64,000 nt of DNA. Origin: Clostridiales bacterium (GTDB lineage: Bacteria; Bacillota; Clostridia; Monoglobales; Monoglobaceae). Every line of letters begins with the position of its first letter. The stretch's first letter is position 1. The notes beneath the pieces were generated by a model. That model ran no database searches, was not told where the DNA came from, and saw nothing but the letters and a program-made list of their open reading frames with translations. Position numbers and translations under genes: made by a program. The stretch covers positions 186,001-250,000 of the forward strand of contig JAHZIG010000001.1 of NCBI GenBank assembly GCA_019419865.1, given 5' to 3'. Shown in pieces: positions 1-9,860 of this stretch.

Positions 1-227
1 TAGAAATACGATCATATTCCGCGGCGCGCAAACCTACGGCTTCCGCTTCGGCCGACTCTTATCCCAAAACGCCGTATATTCTTATTCCGCGTTTCATGTC
101 GCCCGCGCGGCGCTGCCATCGCCGAGGCGCGATCTAAGCCGGGAACTAAAAGATTCTCGAAGCTAAGCCGCGTTCTATTATATGAACATATTAAAAAAAT
201 TAAATTTAATTTTTAAGAAAAAAGTCA
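1..227. other. Intergenic, no gene recognised
   Basis: The first 227 bases hold no reading frame or RNA gene that I recognise. The first 180 are GC-rich, followed by an AT-rich stretch leading into the nrdD promoter. It may be the 3' flank of a gene outside the window. Confidence 0.5.
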
Positions 228-255
228 TTGACTATTATGAATTTAGTGGTATACT
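228..255 (+). promoter_or_regulatory. Promoter of nrdD
   Basis: A TTGACT -35 box at 228-233 and a TATACT -10 box at 250-255 are separated by 16 bases. Transcription would start near 262, about 300 bases upstream of the nrdD start codon, giving an unusually long leader. Confidence 0.6.
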
Positions 256-261
256 ATATAA

Positions 262-562
262 TGCGCCGCAGAGAAAAGCGGCATACAACATATTGAATTT
301 CAAGCGTATTTAAATAAAGCTTGCTTACGCGCGTATTCGGGCGGCTCGGCCTTTTGGCGCGGACTGCGGACGGCGCTTAAATACGCTAAACGATCACGCT
401 CATCTCAACGGAGCCTATATACGGCTCGGTCAAGACTGCGAAATATTAAGTTCGTCAAATTTGCGCACGGCGTTTATTTCCGCCTCGGCGTGGAAACGTA
501 CTAACATATTTTTCGCCTAATACATATTTTTGCTAAAACTATACGCGACGGGAGGTCTAATC
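262..562 (+). promoter_or_regulatory. Long structured leader of nrdD
   Basis: The roughly 300-base region between the predicted start of transcription and the nrdD ATG contains a hairpin GCCGC/GCGGC (265-269 and 278-282). It also has a perfect 11-bp inverted repeat (303-313 with 377-387) enclosing 63 GC-rich bases, and a GAGCC/GGCTC hairpin (411-427). I do not recognise a known riboswitch; the cobalamin-box signature is not evident. A regulatory leader is an inference from its length and pairing. Confidence 0.4.
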
Positions 563-2947
563 ATGATAAGTACAATAATTAAAAGAGACGGCAGAGAAGT
601 TGATTTTGATATTCATAAAATATCCGACGCAATATTCAAGGCGGCGGAAGCGATCGGCGGTAAGGATAAACACGCCTCGGACGTAATCGCCCAAAAGGTC
701 GGCGAATATTTGGAAAACGACGAGCATATAGAAAAACCTACCGTTGAACAGATACAGGACGCGGTCGAAAAAATTCTGATCGAGACCGGACATTCCAGGA
801 CCGCTAAAGAGTATATCTTATACAGAGCTCAGCGTTCGAGAGTCCGCGAGATGAATACCGAGCTTATGAAGGTATACGAAGATCTCACATTCAAATCGGC
901 CGAGGACAACAACATAAAGCGCGAGAACGCGAACATAGACGGCGACACCGCGATGGGCACGATGCTCAAGTACGGGAGCGAGGGCGCGAAGAGATTTTAC
1001 GATATGTTCATCCTTGATCCGCGTCATGCGGAGGCGCATAAGTCGGGCGATATCCATATACACGACCTCGACTTTTTGACCCTTACGACGACCTGCTGTC
1101 AGATCGACCTTCTGAAACTATTTAAAGGCGGCTTTTCGACGGGTCACGGTTTTCTGCGCGAGCCTAACGACATAGCCAGCTACTCGGCGCTCGCCTGTAT
1201 CGCAATACAGTCTAACCAGAACGATCAGCACGGCGGTCAGAGCATACCAAACTTTGACTACAGCATGGCGCCCGGCGTGAAAAAAACGTATAAGAAAAAA
1301 TACTTTAATAATCTTTACAACGCAATCTGTCTGCTGACGAGCTGCGACTTTGACGAAGCGAAAGCCAAGACCGAACAACTTTTAAACGAGATCAAAAACG
1401 AATCCGGCAAATCGCCCGAGCTTGGTAATCAGGACGAATTCGCCAAGCTTCTTAAAGACAAGCTGCTAAGCTCCGATCTGAGCTTTAACGATACGGAAAA
1501 TAAAAAAGCGTCGGTCGAAAAAACAGTTGAGTTTATAAAGGAACACACGTATAAAGAGACCGACCGCGCGACCTATCAGGCTATGGAGGCGCTTATACAC
1601 AACCTCAACACGATGCATTCGAGGGCGGGAGCGCAGATCCCGTTCAGCTCGCTCAACTACGGCACCGACACTTCGGCCGAAGGACGCATGGTAATGCGCA
1701 ATCTGCTTCTCGCAGAGGAGGCGGGCTTAGGCAACGGCGAGACGCCGATATTCCCGATCCACATCTTCAAGGTCAAGGAAGGAATAAATTACAACGACGG
1801 CGATCCCAACTACGACCTGTTCAAGCTGGCTTGCAGGGTATCGGCCAAGAGACTGTTCCCCAACTTCAGCTTCCTGGACGCGCCGTTTAATAAACAGTAT
1901 TATCAAGAAGGCCGCCCCGAAACCGAAGTGACCTATATGGGCTGCCGCACGAGAGTCATGGCCAACAAATACGACGACTCAAAGGAGATCGCTTACGGAC
2001 GCGGCAACCTGAGCTTTACCTCTATAAACCTGCCGAGGCTTGCGATCAAGGCCGGCGGTAATTTAGACGTGTTCTTTGACGATCTGGACAGAAAGATCGA
2101 TCTGGTCATAGAGCAGCTGCTCGACAGGTTCAAGATCCAGGCCGCTAAAAGGGTAAAAAACTATCCGTTCCTGATGGGACAGGGCGTTTGGATAGATTCC
2201 GAAAAACTCGGCCCCGACGACGAGGTCGGAGAAGTGTTAAAACACGGCACGCTGACAGTCGGATTTATAGGTCTTGCGGAATGTCTTAAGGCGCTGACCG
2301 GCAAGCATCACGGCGAATCTGAATTATCGCAGAACTTAGGTCTGGAAATAGTCGGACACATGCGCCGCAGAACAGACGAAGCGACCGAAAAATACGGTCT
2401 GAACTTCTCGCTGATAGCTACGCCGGCCGAAGGTCTATCGGGCAGATTCGTCAAGATAGACAAGAAAAAATACGGGATCATCGAGGGCGTTACCGACCGC
2501 GAATACTACACGAATTCCTTCCATATCCCGGTATACTATCCGATAAGCGCGTACGACAAGATAAAGCTCGAGGCTCCGTATCACGCGCTGACAAACGGCG
2601 GACATATTTCGTACATCGAATTGGACGGAGACCCGACCCAGAACCTTGAAGCGTTTGAAGCCGTGATCAGATTTATGAAGGAATCGGATATAGGCTACGG
2701 AAGCATCAACCACCCGGTCGACCGCGACCCCGCATGCGGATTCACGGGAATAATAAACGATACCTGCCCCAAATGCGGCCGCAGCGAGGACGACGGACAA
2801 CCTAAGATAGAAAGGATCCGCCGCGTGACCGGCTACCTCGCGGGCACGCTCGACAGATTCAACGACGCGAAACGCGCCGAGGTCGAAGACAGGGTTAAAC
2901 ATTCGCTCGGCTCCATAACCGAGGCTCCTATGATGGAAAAACTTTAA
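563..2947 (+). CDS. nrdD: Anaerobic ribonucleoside-triphosphate reductase
   Basis: Class III ribonucleotide reductase, which makes deoxyribonucleotides from NTPs without oxygen using a glycyl radical. The start at 563 is chosen because GGGAGG lies just upstream at 550-556; a further upstream in-frame ATG lacks such a site. The 794-residue product begins with an ATP-cone domain (about residues 1-95), followed by the barrel. Near the C terminus it has a CPKCG metal-binding segment and the RVTGYLAG motif, placing the radical glycine at about residue 757. The activating enzyme NrdG is not adjacent and must be encoded elsewhere. The gene is monocistronic here: own promoter, long leader and a terminator directly after it. 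Family assignment is secure. Confidence 0.95.
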   Translation: MISTIIKRDGREVDFDIHKISDAIFKAAEAIGGKDKHASDVIAQKVGEYLENDEHIEKPTVEQIQDAVEKILIETGHSRTAKEYILYRAQRSRVREMNTELMKVYEDLTFKSAEDNNIKRENANIDGDTAMGTMLKYGSEGAKRFYDMFILDPRHAEAHKSGDIHIHDLDFLTLTTTCCQIDLLKLFKGGFSTGHGFLREPNDIASYSALACIAIQSNQNDQHGGQSIPNFDYSMAPGVKKTYKKKYFNNLYNAICLLTSCDFDEAKAKTEQLLNEIKNESGKSPELGNQDEFAKLLKDKLLSSDLSFNDTENKKASVEKTVEFIKEHTYKETDRATYQAMEALIHNLNTMHSRAGAQIPFSSLNYGTDTSAEGRMVMRNLLLAEEAGLGNGETPIFPIHIFKVKEGINYNDGDPNYDLFKLACRVSAKRLFPNFSFLDAPFNKQYYQEGRPETEVTYMGCRTRVMANKYDDSKEIAYGRGNLSFTSINLPRLAIKAGGNLDVFFDDLDRKIDLVIEQLLDRFKIQAAKRVKNYPFLMGQGVWIDSEKLGPDDEVGEVLKHGTLTVGFIGLAECLKALTGKHHGESELSQNLGLEIVGHMRRRTDEATEKYGLNFSLIATPAEGLSGRFVKIDKKKYGIIEGVTDREYYTNSFHIPVYYPISAYDKIKLEAPYHALTNGGHISYIELDGDPTQNLEAFEAVIRFMKESDIGYGSINHPVDRDPACGFTGIINDTCPKCGRSEDDGQPKIERIRRVTGYLAGTLDRFNDAKRAEVEDRVKHSLGSITEAPMMEKL

Positions 2948-2984
2948 ACTTTGATTTTAATCGCATATCTAATATTTGAATATA

Positions 2985-3020
2985 ACGGTCCCTCTTGAAC
3001 GCAAAGGGGGATCGTTTTTT
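2985..3020 (+). terminator. Terminator of nrdD
   Basis: A 10-bp stem (2985-2994 with 3006-3015, including G-U pairs) is followed by a run of six T bases. Confidence 0.7.
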
Positions 3021-3034
3021 ATTTAAGTTCAACT

Positions 3035-3071
3035 GAAAAAAGAGCCGCCGCAAAATTAATGCGACGGCTCT
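3035..3071 (-). terminator. Terminator of pta-ackA
   Basis: Read on the minus strand, AGAGCCG...CGGCTCT (3041-3071) forms a strong stem followed by a T run, just after the ackA stop codon. It faces the nrdD terminator, as expected for convergent genes. Confidence 0.75.
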
Positions 3072-3095
3072 GTAAACGCTTTATAAATATTGAAT

Positions 3096-4286
3096 TTAGA
3101 TAAGTCTGAGCGTCTCTCTCGCTATAGCGAGCTCCTCGTTGGTCGGGATGACCATAACTTTGACCTTGGACTCGGGCGTAGAGATTACGTTCTCGAATCC
3201 GCGCTTTGAATTCTCCTCGTCGCTGATCTCGACGCCGAGATAACCCAAATAATCGCAGATACGTTTTCTTGTTACTCCGTCGTTCTCGCCTATACCTCCG
3301 GTAAATACTATAGCGTCTACGCCGTTCATCGAAGCCGTGTACGCGCCTATGTATTTTGCGACTCTGTAGATAAACGCGTCGAGCGCGATCGCGGCTCTCT
3401 CATTGCCGTCGTTCGCAGCCGCCGACAAGTCGCGGAAGTCGCTGGACACGCCGGACATACCGAGAACGCCCGACTCCTTATTTAAGATATTCAGCACTTC
3501 GTCGACCGTTTTGTTCTCGTTGTCGCAGATATATTTAACGACAGTGGGATCCACGTCGCCGCTTCTCGTACCCATAATAAGACCCTCTAAAGGCGTAAGT
3601 CCCATACTGGTGTCCACGCACTTGCCGCCTATCGACGCCGAAATGCTCGCGCCGTTGCCCAGGTGGCAAACTATCACTTTGCCCTTTTCCTTATCGAGCT
3701 TTCCGAAATCGAGCGCGCGGCCGGATACGAACATATGGCTCGTTCCATGGAAACCGTATCTTCTGATGCTGTACTTTTCATAGTATTCATAAGGTATAGC
3801 GTACATATACGCCTTAGGAGCCATGCTCTGACCAAACGCGGTGTCGAATACCGCAACCTGCGGAGTCCCCTCCATAGCGTGTTCGCAAGCTTCGATACCT
3901 ATCAAGTTAGCCGGGTTGTGCAGAGGACCTAAAACAAAGCAGTCCTTTATGACCTTCTTGACGTCCTCGTTTACCAAAACGGAATCGCTGTAATATTTTC
4001 CGCCGTGAAGAACTCTGTGCCCTACGGCGCTGATCTCGTTTATGTCCTTGATAACTCCGTATACCGGATCCTGAAGCTTTTCAAGCACCAGCTTGACCGC
4101 GACCTTATGATCCGGCATAGGGCTTTCGACTACGTACTTCTCCTTGCCCTCAACTTCCTGCGTCAGCTTAGAACCCTCGATACCTATTCTCTCGCAAAGA
4201 CCCTTCGCCAATACTTCTTCGGTATCGGTCTCGATCAATTGATACTTAAGCGAAGAACTTCCCGCGTTTATAACTAAAATTTTCAT
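3096..4286 (-). CDS. ackA: Acetate kinase
   Basis: Converts acetyl phosphate and ADP to acetate and ATP, the substrate-level phosphorylation step of acetate fermentation, in the cytoplasm. The 396-residue length matches the family. Visible motifs are the N-terminal VINAGSSSLKYQL phosphate-binding strand, RRYGFHGTSH in the middle and FTGGIGEN near the C terminus. It lies 107 bases downstream of pta on the same strand, the usual Clostridia pta-ackA order, and ends at a strong terminator. Confidence is high. Confidence 0.97.
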   Translation of the reverse strand: MKILVINAGSSSLKYQLIETDTEEVLAKGLCERIGIEGSKLTQEVEGKEKYVVESPMPDHKVAVKLVLEKLQDPVYGVIKDINEISAVGHRVLHGGKYYSDSVLVNEDVKKVIKDCFVLGPLHNPANLIGIEACEHAMEGTPQVAVFDTAFGQSMAPKAYMYAIPYEYYEKYSIRRYGFHGTSHMFVSGRALDFGKLDKEKGKVIVCHLGNGASISASIGGKCVDTSMGLTPLEGLIMGTRSGDVDPTVVKYICDNENKTVDEVLNILNKESGVLGMSGVSSDFRDLSAAANDGNERAAIALDAFIYRVAKYIGAYTASMNGVDAIVFTGGIGENDGVTRKRICDYLGYLGVEISDEENSKRGFENVISTPESKVKVMVIPTNEELAIARETLRLI

Positions 4287-4393
4287 TATTTAATTGCCTC
4301 CTGCGCGTATATATTCTATTTTTGTAAAAAGCAGTTCCGTATTAATTAATACCGGAATCCGCAATTTATTTTTAAATACGATAAAATTCGATA

Positions 4394-5392
4394 TTATTCC
4401 ATGTTCTGCGCCTGCACGCACGTGATAGCTACGACGCCCGCGATATCCTCGGCGCTGCATCCTCTGCTGAGATCGTTTACAGGCTTCGCCATTCCCTGAG
4501 TCATAGGTCCGTAAGCTTCGGCCTTAGCAAGTCTCTGTACGAGCTTGTAACCGATGTTGCCCGCGTCCAGATTCGGGAATATCAAGACGTTCGCTTTTCC
4601 TGCGACCGAGCTGTCCGGAGCCTTGAGCTTACCTACGCTCGGCACTATAGCCGCGTCGAGCTGCAGCTCGCCGTCGAGCATAACGTCGGGAACCAGCTTC
4701 TTGGCTTTTTCCGTAGCCTCTTTAACTATATCCACCTGCTCCGACTTCGCGCTGCCGTATGTAGAATAAGAAAGCATAGCCACTCTCGGCTCGCCGCCTA
4801 CAAGGCTTCTGTAAGTCTTAGCCGAAGCGGCCGCTATCTCGGCCAGCTTATCGGGGTCCGGATACTCGTTAAGTCCGCAGTCGGCGAATACGAACGTGCC
4901 GTTGTCGCCGTACTCGCAGTCCGGAACCATCATCAGGAAGAACGCCGAAACGACCTTCGTTCCCGGAGCCGTTTTTATTACCTGCAAAGACGAACGCATA
5001 ACGTCGGCAGTAGCGTGAACCGCGCCCGCGACCATACCGTCGGCTCTTCCCGTCTTGACCAGCATACAGCCGAAGTACAGTACGTCTTTGATCGTCTTCT
5101 CCGCTTTCTCGATCGTCATACCCTTCATTTTTCTGAGCTCGTAGAGCTTCTCGGCAAACTCGGGCGCGAGCTCGCTCGTATAAGGATCTATTATAGTCGC
5201 TCCCGAAATATCCAAACCTTCGGAAACGCTCTGGATCTTGTCTTTATTTCCCAATAAGATTATATTTGCGTAGCCTTCTTTTAATACCTGAGCCGCCGCC
5301 TGAACGGTTCTGAGCTCCTCGCCTTCGGCCAAAACGATCGTTTTTTTATTAGCCGCGGCCTTTTCTTTCATTTTCTGCATGAAGTTTGACAT
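4394..5392 (-). CDS. pta: Phosphate acetyltransferase
   Basis: Interconverts acetyl-CoA and acetyl phosphate, feeding acetate kinase just downstream. The 332-residue product is the short Pta form without the N-terminal regulatory DRTGG domain. It begins MSNFMQKMKEKAAANKKTIV and contains the C-terminal segment with VLIFPNLDAGNIGYKLVQRL typical of the family. A CCCCTCGC stretch upstream on the plus strand gives a GCGAGGGG ribosome-binding site on the coding strand. With ackA it forms an acetate-producing operon, consistent with a fermentative anaerobe. Confidence 0.96.
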   Translation of the reverse strand: MSNFMQKMKEKAAANKKTIVLAEGEELRTVQAAAQVLKEGYANIILLGNKDKIQSVSEGLDISGATIIDPYTSELAPEFAEKLYELRKMKGMTIEKAEKTIKDVLYFGCMLVKTGRADGMVAGAVHATADVMRSSLQVIKTAPGTKVVSAFFLMMVPDCEYGDNGTFVFADCGLNEYPDPDKLAEIAAASAKTYRSLVGGEPRVAMLSYSTYGSAKSEQVDIVKEATEKAKKLVPDVMLDGELQLDAAIVPSVGKLKAPDSSVAGKANVLIFPNLDAGNIGYKLVQRLAKAEAYGPMTQGMAKPVNDLSRGCSAEDIAGVVAITCVQAQNME

Positions 5393-5905
5393 AAATATTA
5401 CCCCTCGCTTGTATAATTTTATTTTGACGCAATGACAGAAAATTTATCATATTGCTTAATTTTTCTACAAAAAGTCTTATAAAAAGAAAACATTTTCTAA
5501 ACAAATCCGGTCTTCAGATACAGCCAAACCAACTCTGTCTATCGATCTTAATAATATGAAAATATATATGAAAACGGCTTCCTGCAAACCAGACATATTT
5601 TACAATTTTTCCGTTTTATTATACACCTAAATATTAATATATTCAAGTATTTAATAAATAATTTTTTGTGTATTTTTGACATTTAATAAAAAAATTTTGA
5701 TGTATTTCGATCCGCGCGCAATTCGCGTAAATCCACAGTAAGCGCTTTCGTTTCCTTATCGAGATTTTAACGCCTCCGCTAATTTCCCGAAATCTTGACC
5801 GCCCAAAACAACGGCCGTAAAATTGTCCGAGTTATAAAAATAATTCTATCAAATCGAGCCTAAGTGTGATATAATAGATATATTCAAGTTATAAGGAGCC
5901 GCGCT
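5393..5905. other. AT-rich intergenic region, divergent pta / tmcAL
   Basis: This 513-base gap holds the divergent 5' flanks of pta and tmcAL. A TATAAT about 30 bases before the tmcAL start (near 5870) is a plausible -10 box without a good -35. I see no gene, repeat or recognisable RNA in the rest. Confidence 0.5.
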
Positions 5906-7072
5906 ATGTCAATCAAAGATCAAAAAACGAATAATCCCGGCGCAGCGGGGATCGTCTGCGAATATAATCCGTTTCATAACGGTCACAAATATCAAATAGA
6001 GAAAACAAAAAAGCTTACAGGATGCGATACGGTCGTGGGGATAATGAGCGGCAACTTCGTCCAGCGCGGCGAAGCTGCTTTCTTTCATAAAAAGACCAGA
6101 GCCGAGGCGGCGATCCTAAACGGCATGGATCTCGTTCTCGAACTGCCCGTTATCCATACGCTCCAATCCGCCGAGATATACGCGCGGAACTCGGTATATA
6201 CGCTCGGCGCGCTTGGGAATATCGACGCGCTCTGCTTCGGCGCAGAGACCGACGATTTGGATCTGCTCCAAAAGATCGCGGATCTGCTGATCGACGAGAC
6301 GGACGAGTTTAAACGCGCGCTCAGATTTTTCTTGGATCAGGGCGTATCATACTCCTCAGCGCGGGGACGCGCGCTCGAAAAGATCCTCGGCGCCGAGGCC
6401 GGAGCGGCGGTAAGCAAGCCGAATAATATATTGGGTATAGAATATATAAAGGCTATAAAATCGCTCGGACTCGATATAAAACCGATACCTCTGCTCAGGA
6501 AAAACGCCGAGCACGACGGCGACGGGATAAACGACGGCTTCGCCTCCGCGTCCGCGATAAGAAAAGCCCTCGCAAATAACGACCCCGCCGCTTTTAAGGC
6601 CGTTCCCGACAATTTACGCGCGCTGTACGAATACTCCGACCGCGGCGATTACGGCAAATTGTATACGGCGATACACGCCAATCTGATCATGACGGATAAA
6701 GCCGAACTGAGGTCTATTTCGGACGTCGGCGAGGGTCTTGAAAACCGCATAAAAAAATGCGCGTTTGAGACCGGAACTCTGCCGCAGCTCATCGACTGCG
6801 TAAAAAATAAAAGATATACCCACAGCCGGATACGCCGCGCGGTCTTGGCGTCCTACTTGGGGATAACCAAAACCGACGGCAAAACGCTCCCGCAGTATAT
6901 AAAGGTCTTGGCGTTTAACGAAAACGGCCGGTGCTTTCTTAATAAATGCAGAAAAACGGCGGCGCTCCCTATAGTCAAAAACGGAAAGCAGATCGAGAAG
7001 AACACGTTAGCGGCGGAAATTTGGAATAGAGAGCTTATCATCGAAAGAATATACAAATTCTGTCTGGGCTAA
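5906..7072 (+). CDS. tmcAL: tRNA(Met) cytidine acetate ligase
   Basis: Homolog of TmcAL (formerly DUF795/YlbM), which acetylates the wobble cytidine of elongator tRNA-Met using acetate and ATP. The N terminus carries the nucleotidyltransferase signature EYNPFHNGHKYQI (HxGH-type) followed by GIMSGNFVQRGE, both diagnostic. The length of 388 residues is near the family norm of about 400. AAGGAG lies upstream of the ATG. It is a single gene, divergent from pta and convergent with the queuosine operon. Using acetate as substrate fits next to pta-ackA, but the adjacency may be chance. Confidence 0.88.
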   Translation: MSIKDQKTNNPGAAGIVCEYNPFHNGHKYQIEKTKKLTGCDTVVGIMSGNFVQRGEAAFFHKKTRAEAAILNGMDLVLELPVIHTLQSAEIYARNSVYTLGALGNIDALCFGAETDDLDLLQKIADLLIDETDEFKRALRFFLDQGVSYSSARGRALEKILGAEAGAAVSKPNNILGIEYIKAIKSLGLDIKPIPLLRKNAEHDGDGINDGFASASAIRKALANNDPAAFKAVPDNLRALYEYSDRGDYGKLYTAIHANLIMTDKAELRSISDVGEGLENRIKKCAFETGTLPQLIDCVKNKRYTHSRIRRAVLASYLGITKTDGKTLPQYIKVLAFNENGRCFLNKCRKTAALPIVKNGKQIEKNTLAAEIWNRELIIERIYKFCLG

Positions 7073-7082
7073 AAAACAAAAG

Positions 7083-7109
7083 GACGGCAAAACTCATAAA
7101 ATCGCCGTC
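7083..7109. terminator. Hairpin between convergent tmcAL and queF
   Basis: GACGGC (7083-7088) pairs with GCCGTC (7104-7109), extended by A/T pairs. On the minus strand it is followed by TTTTG, so it could end both transcripts. Confidence 0.5.
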
Positions 7110-7185
7110 TAAATTTATCAAGTTTTATAAAACCGCCGCGGCTCGGCGCTGAATTTTATCGCGCCCGGATAGCGCCGGCGCCGCT

Positions 7186-7695
7186 CTATCTGTTATCTAC
7201 CTTCTCCGGATACAAATCGTGATTCGCCAGCCTGTTCTCGGCGATCTTTTCCCATCTTGTTCCCGGTTTTCCATAGTTGCAGTAAGGATCTATCGATATG
7301 CCGCCGCGAGGCGTAAACTTGCCCCAAACTTCTATATATTTAGGATCCATAAGCTTTATCAGATCCTTCATTATTATATTTACGCAGTCCTCATGGAACG
7401 CGCCGTGGTTTCTGAAGCTGTATAGGTATATCTTCAGCGACTTGCTCTCGACCATCTTTATATTGGGAACGTACGATATTGTAACGGCAGCGAAATCCGG
7501 CTGACCCGTTATCGGACAGAGACTGGTAAATTCCGGACAGTTGAACTTTACAAAGTAGTCGTTTCCTTTATGCTTATTCTCAAACGTCTCCAAAACGTCC
7601 GGAGCGTAATCGTCCGGATACTTGGTCGCCGCGTTACCCAAAAGGCTCAATCCGTCGGCTTTTCTGTCAAATCGATTATCTGTATTCTCCATCAT
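7186..7695 (-). CDS. queF: NADPH-dependent preQ0 reductase
   Basis: Reduces the nitrile of 7-cyano-7-deazaguanine (preQ0) to preQ1, the last free-base step before insertion into tRNA by Tgt. The 169-residue product is the short unimodular YkvM-type QueF. It shows the catalytic cysteine segment [15 protein letters not shown], then [12 protein letters not shown] and RGGISIDPY. It is the last gene of the operon queD-queE-folE-queC-queF, all minus strand, which contains every step from GTP to preQ1. tgt and queA are not in the window. Confidence 0.95.
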   Translation of the reverse strand: MMENTDNRFDRKADGLSLLGNAATKYPDDYAPDVLETFENKHKGNDYFVKFNCPEFTSLCPITGQPDFAAVTISYVPNIKMVESKSLKIYLYSFRNHGAFHEDCVNIIMKDLIKLMDPKYIEVWGKFTPRGGISIDPYCNYGKPGTRWEKIAENRLANHDLYPEKVDNR

Positions 7696-7800
7696 GCGCC
7701 TATCTCCTCTTCTTTTAATTATCGCCGCCCTGCCCGGCGTTTGAGCGCTCGCTTGACTTGAGCCAAAACCTCCGCCGTACGCGTCGCCGCAAAAATTTTA

Positions 7801-8475
7801 TCAATCTATATCCAAACCGTTGGCCAAAAACGCGGCCTTTCTGTCGCGGCAGGTTCCGCATACGCCGCACATCTTATCGCCGCCCTCGTAACAGCTCCAG
7901 GTCATCTCGTACGGAACGCCCAGCTCTACGCCGCGCTTTACGACCTGAGCCTTGCTCATATTGACGAACGGCGCGGTTATCCTGACCTGCTTGCCGCTTC
8001 CCAAATAGATCGCTTCGTTCATCGCCGCGTTGAACTCGGCGCTGCAGTCCGGATAGGCGCTGCCCGCCGCGTCGTCGCTGTGCGCGCCGTAGTATATGAT
8101 CTCGCAGCCCAAGGACAGCGCTATGCTCGCCGCCGACGCCAAAAACAAACCGTTTCTAAACGGGACGTAGGTCGAGACCGGCTTGCCGTCCGTCTTTTTT
8201 ATCTGCTCGGAGTAACTCTCGTGAGGTATCTCCTCTTCAGAGCCGCTCAAAAGCGAACAGTCGCTGTACTCGAACATTTTACTTAAGTCAAGGTCTATCA
8301 ACTCGACGTTATAATAGTCCTTGATCTTTCGAGCCGCCTCCAGCTCCTTAGAATGTTTTTGGCCGTAATACACCGAAAGCGCAGTAACGCTTTCGGCGCC
8401 GTATTTATCTATCGCCAAGGCCAAACAGGTCGTACTGTCCACGCCTCCGCTGAATAAGACCAAAGCTTTCGCCAT
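7801..8475 (-). CDS. queC: 7-cyano-7-deazaguanine synthase
   Basis: ATP-dependent ligase converting CDG and ammonia to preQ0. The start is set at 8475 (MAKALVLFSGG) because GGGGTGAG lies immediately upstream; the longer frame would begin with GTG inside that ribosome-binding site. It has the PP-loop FSGGVDSTT at the N terminus and a C-terminal zinc cluster of four cysteines (WSCYEGG, then MCGVCGTC). The 224-residue length matches the family. It lies between folE and queF in the preQ1 operon. Confidence 0.95.
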   Translation of the reverse strand: MAKALVLFSGGVDSTTCLALAIDKYGAESVTALSVYYGQKHSKELEAARKIKDYYNVELIDLDLSKMFEYSDCSLLSGSEEEIPHESYSEQIKKTDGKPVSTYVPFRNGLFLASAASIALSLGCEIIYYGAHSDDAAGSAYPDCSAEFNAAMNEAIYLGSGKQVRITAPFVNMSKAQVVKRGVELGVPYEMTWSCYEGGDKMCGVCGTCRDRKAAFLANGLDID

Positions 8476-8552
8476 TTTCAATCTCACCCCGGTATCTGTT
8501 TATTTCCCGCGCCGCTTTAATCGACGCGCGCTTAAATTCTTTATCAATTAAT

Positions 8553-8573
8553 AACCTCCGCTAAAAAACGGAG
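8553..8573 (-). terminator. Hairpin between folE and queC
   Basis: On the minus strand CCTCCG...CGGAGG forms a short stem followed by TTATT. It is weak as a terminator; it may only trim or attenuate the operon transcript. Confidence 0.35.
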
Positions 8574-8584
8574 GATGTTTTCTG

Positions 8585-9166
8585 TTATAGGTTGTTTATT
8601 CTAAGCTGCAACGATTTGTCCGTCTCAAACCTGCCCCTGAGCGTTATCGTTCTGGTCTTGGCGGACGGTTTCTGTATGCCGCGGGCCGTCATACAGCTAT
8701 GACTCGCGTCTATGATCACGGCGACGTCGTCGGAATCGGTAATTATCTGCATGATCTCCGCAACGTCCACGCCTATACGCTCCTGAAGTTGAAGGCGTTT
8801 CGTCGCCTTGTCCACTATCCTCGCAATTTTGCTCAGACCTATCACTTTGCCGTTCGGGATATACGCCACGCTTACCTTCATATTATACATGAGCGCCATA
8901 TGATGCTCGCAGTAGCTGAACGCTTCTATATCCTTCACAATGACCAAGTCCGAACTGCTGTGATACGAATCCGGATCGTCCTGAAACGTCTTATTGAACA
9001 TTTCAGCGATTTCCTTATTTGTGTAATTCATACCGTCGAAGACCTCGGCGTACATCTTCGCCACTCGCTTCGGCGTGTCAATAAGCCCCTCGCGCTCGGG
9101 GTCGTCGCCCAAGGCCTTTATTATCTCTCTTATATGAAACTCTATTGAACTTACGTCGATCGCCAT
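8585..9166 (-). CDS. folE: GTP cyclohydrolase I
   Basis: Converts GTP to 7,8-dihydroneopterin triphosphate, the first step shared by folate and queuosine synthesis. The 193-residue product has the signature [20 protein letters not shown] and [13 protein letters not shown], supplying the zinc ligands (Cys/His) and substrate loop. Its position inside the que operon, 25 bases after queE, points to a dedicated role in preQ0 supply rather than folate, although a dual role is possible. FolE in que operons is a known arrangement. Confidence 0.95.
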   Translation of the reverse strand: MAIDVSSIEFHIREIIKALGDDPEREGLIDTPKRVAKMYAEVFDGMNYTNKEIAEMFNKTFQDDPDSYHSSSDLVIVKDIEAFSYCEHHMALMYNMKVSVAYIPNGKVIGLSKIARIVDKATKRLQLQERIGVDVAEIMQIITDSDDVAVIIDASHSCMTARGIQKPSAKTRTITLRGRFETDKSLQLRINNL

Positions 9167-9191
9167 TACTTAACCTCCGCCGTATATCGGT

Positions 9192-9860
9192 TTAAACGCC
9201 TTTTTGATTGGGCGCCCATATAAATTTATGTAACTGGAGCTGTAAATTTATATCGTTTAAATTGTTCTCTATCATAAAATCCACGATCTCCTTAGGCTCG
9301 ATAGCTCCGAATACAGGGCTTAAGTAGACCGCGCATTTGCCTATAAGCGAATACTCCTCGACGATCCGCCGCGCCCTTTCCAGATCCTCGCGGCTTCCCA
9401 CGACAAACTTGACGGTATCGCCCGAGCCGAGAAATCTGAAGTTGGACAAGTCCATCTTATCCTCCATACCGCTGAGTCCCAGCTTATAATCCATAGTAAA
9501 GCTCGGTCTGTTCTCCAGCGAGCAAAATCTCTCCAAGTTTACGCTGCCGTTCGTCTCGATCTCGATCCTGAGCTCGCCGTCGTCCGAAAGGTATTCGAGC
9601 AGGTCGTAGATCCCCTCCTGGATCAGCGGCTCGCCGCCGGTGAGGGTTACGTTTTTGACCCTGGTCTTTTTTATATACCTGTATACGTCGTCCTCGCTCA
9701 TATACTCGAACTCGGCGCCGGGTTCGTTCGCCCATTTGGTGTCACAGTAGCCGCAGTTTAAGTTGCAGCCCTTAAATCTTACGAATACCGCAAGCTGTCC
9801 CGCGCGTCTGCCTTCGCCGTTTATACTGACAAATTTTTCTACAACCTTAAACCGAGCCAT
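9192..9860 (-). CDS. queE: 7-carboxy-7-deazaguanine synthase (radical SAM)
   Basis: Radical SAM enzyme that contracts 6-carboxy-tetrahydropterin to CDG. The start at 9860 (MARFKVVEKFVSINGEG) is preferred because GGTGGA lies about 5 bases upstream; an ATG six codons further up has no such site. The iron-sulfur motif CNLNCGYC (CX3CX2C) follows VRFKGC, and TLTGGEPL is the SAM-binding GGE motif. The 222-residue length is typical. Next gene folE begins 25 bases after its stop. Confidence 0.95.
   Translation of the reverse strand: MARFKVVEKFVSINGEGRRAGQLAVFVRFKGCNLNCGYCDTKWANEPGAEFEYMSEDDVYRYIKKTRVKNVTLTGGEPLIQEGIYDLLEYLSDDGELRIEIETNGSVNLERFCSLENRPSFTMDYKLGLSGMEDKMDLSNFRFLGSGDTVKFVVGSREDLERARRIVEEYSLIGKCAVYLSPVFGAIEPKEIVDFMIENNLNDINLQLQLHKFIWAPNQKGV

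Noticed and set aside
262..562. Cobalamin riboswitch before nrdD
   Set aside because: The B12-box core GCCACTG is absent.
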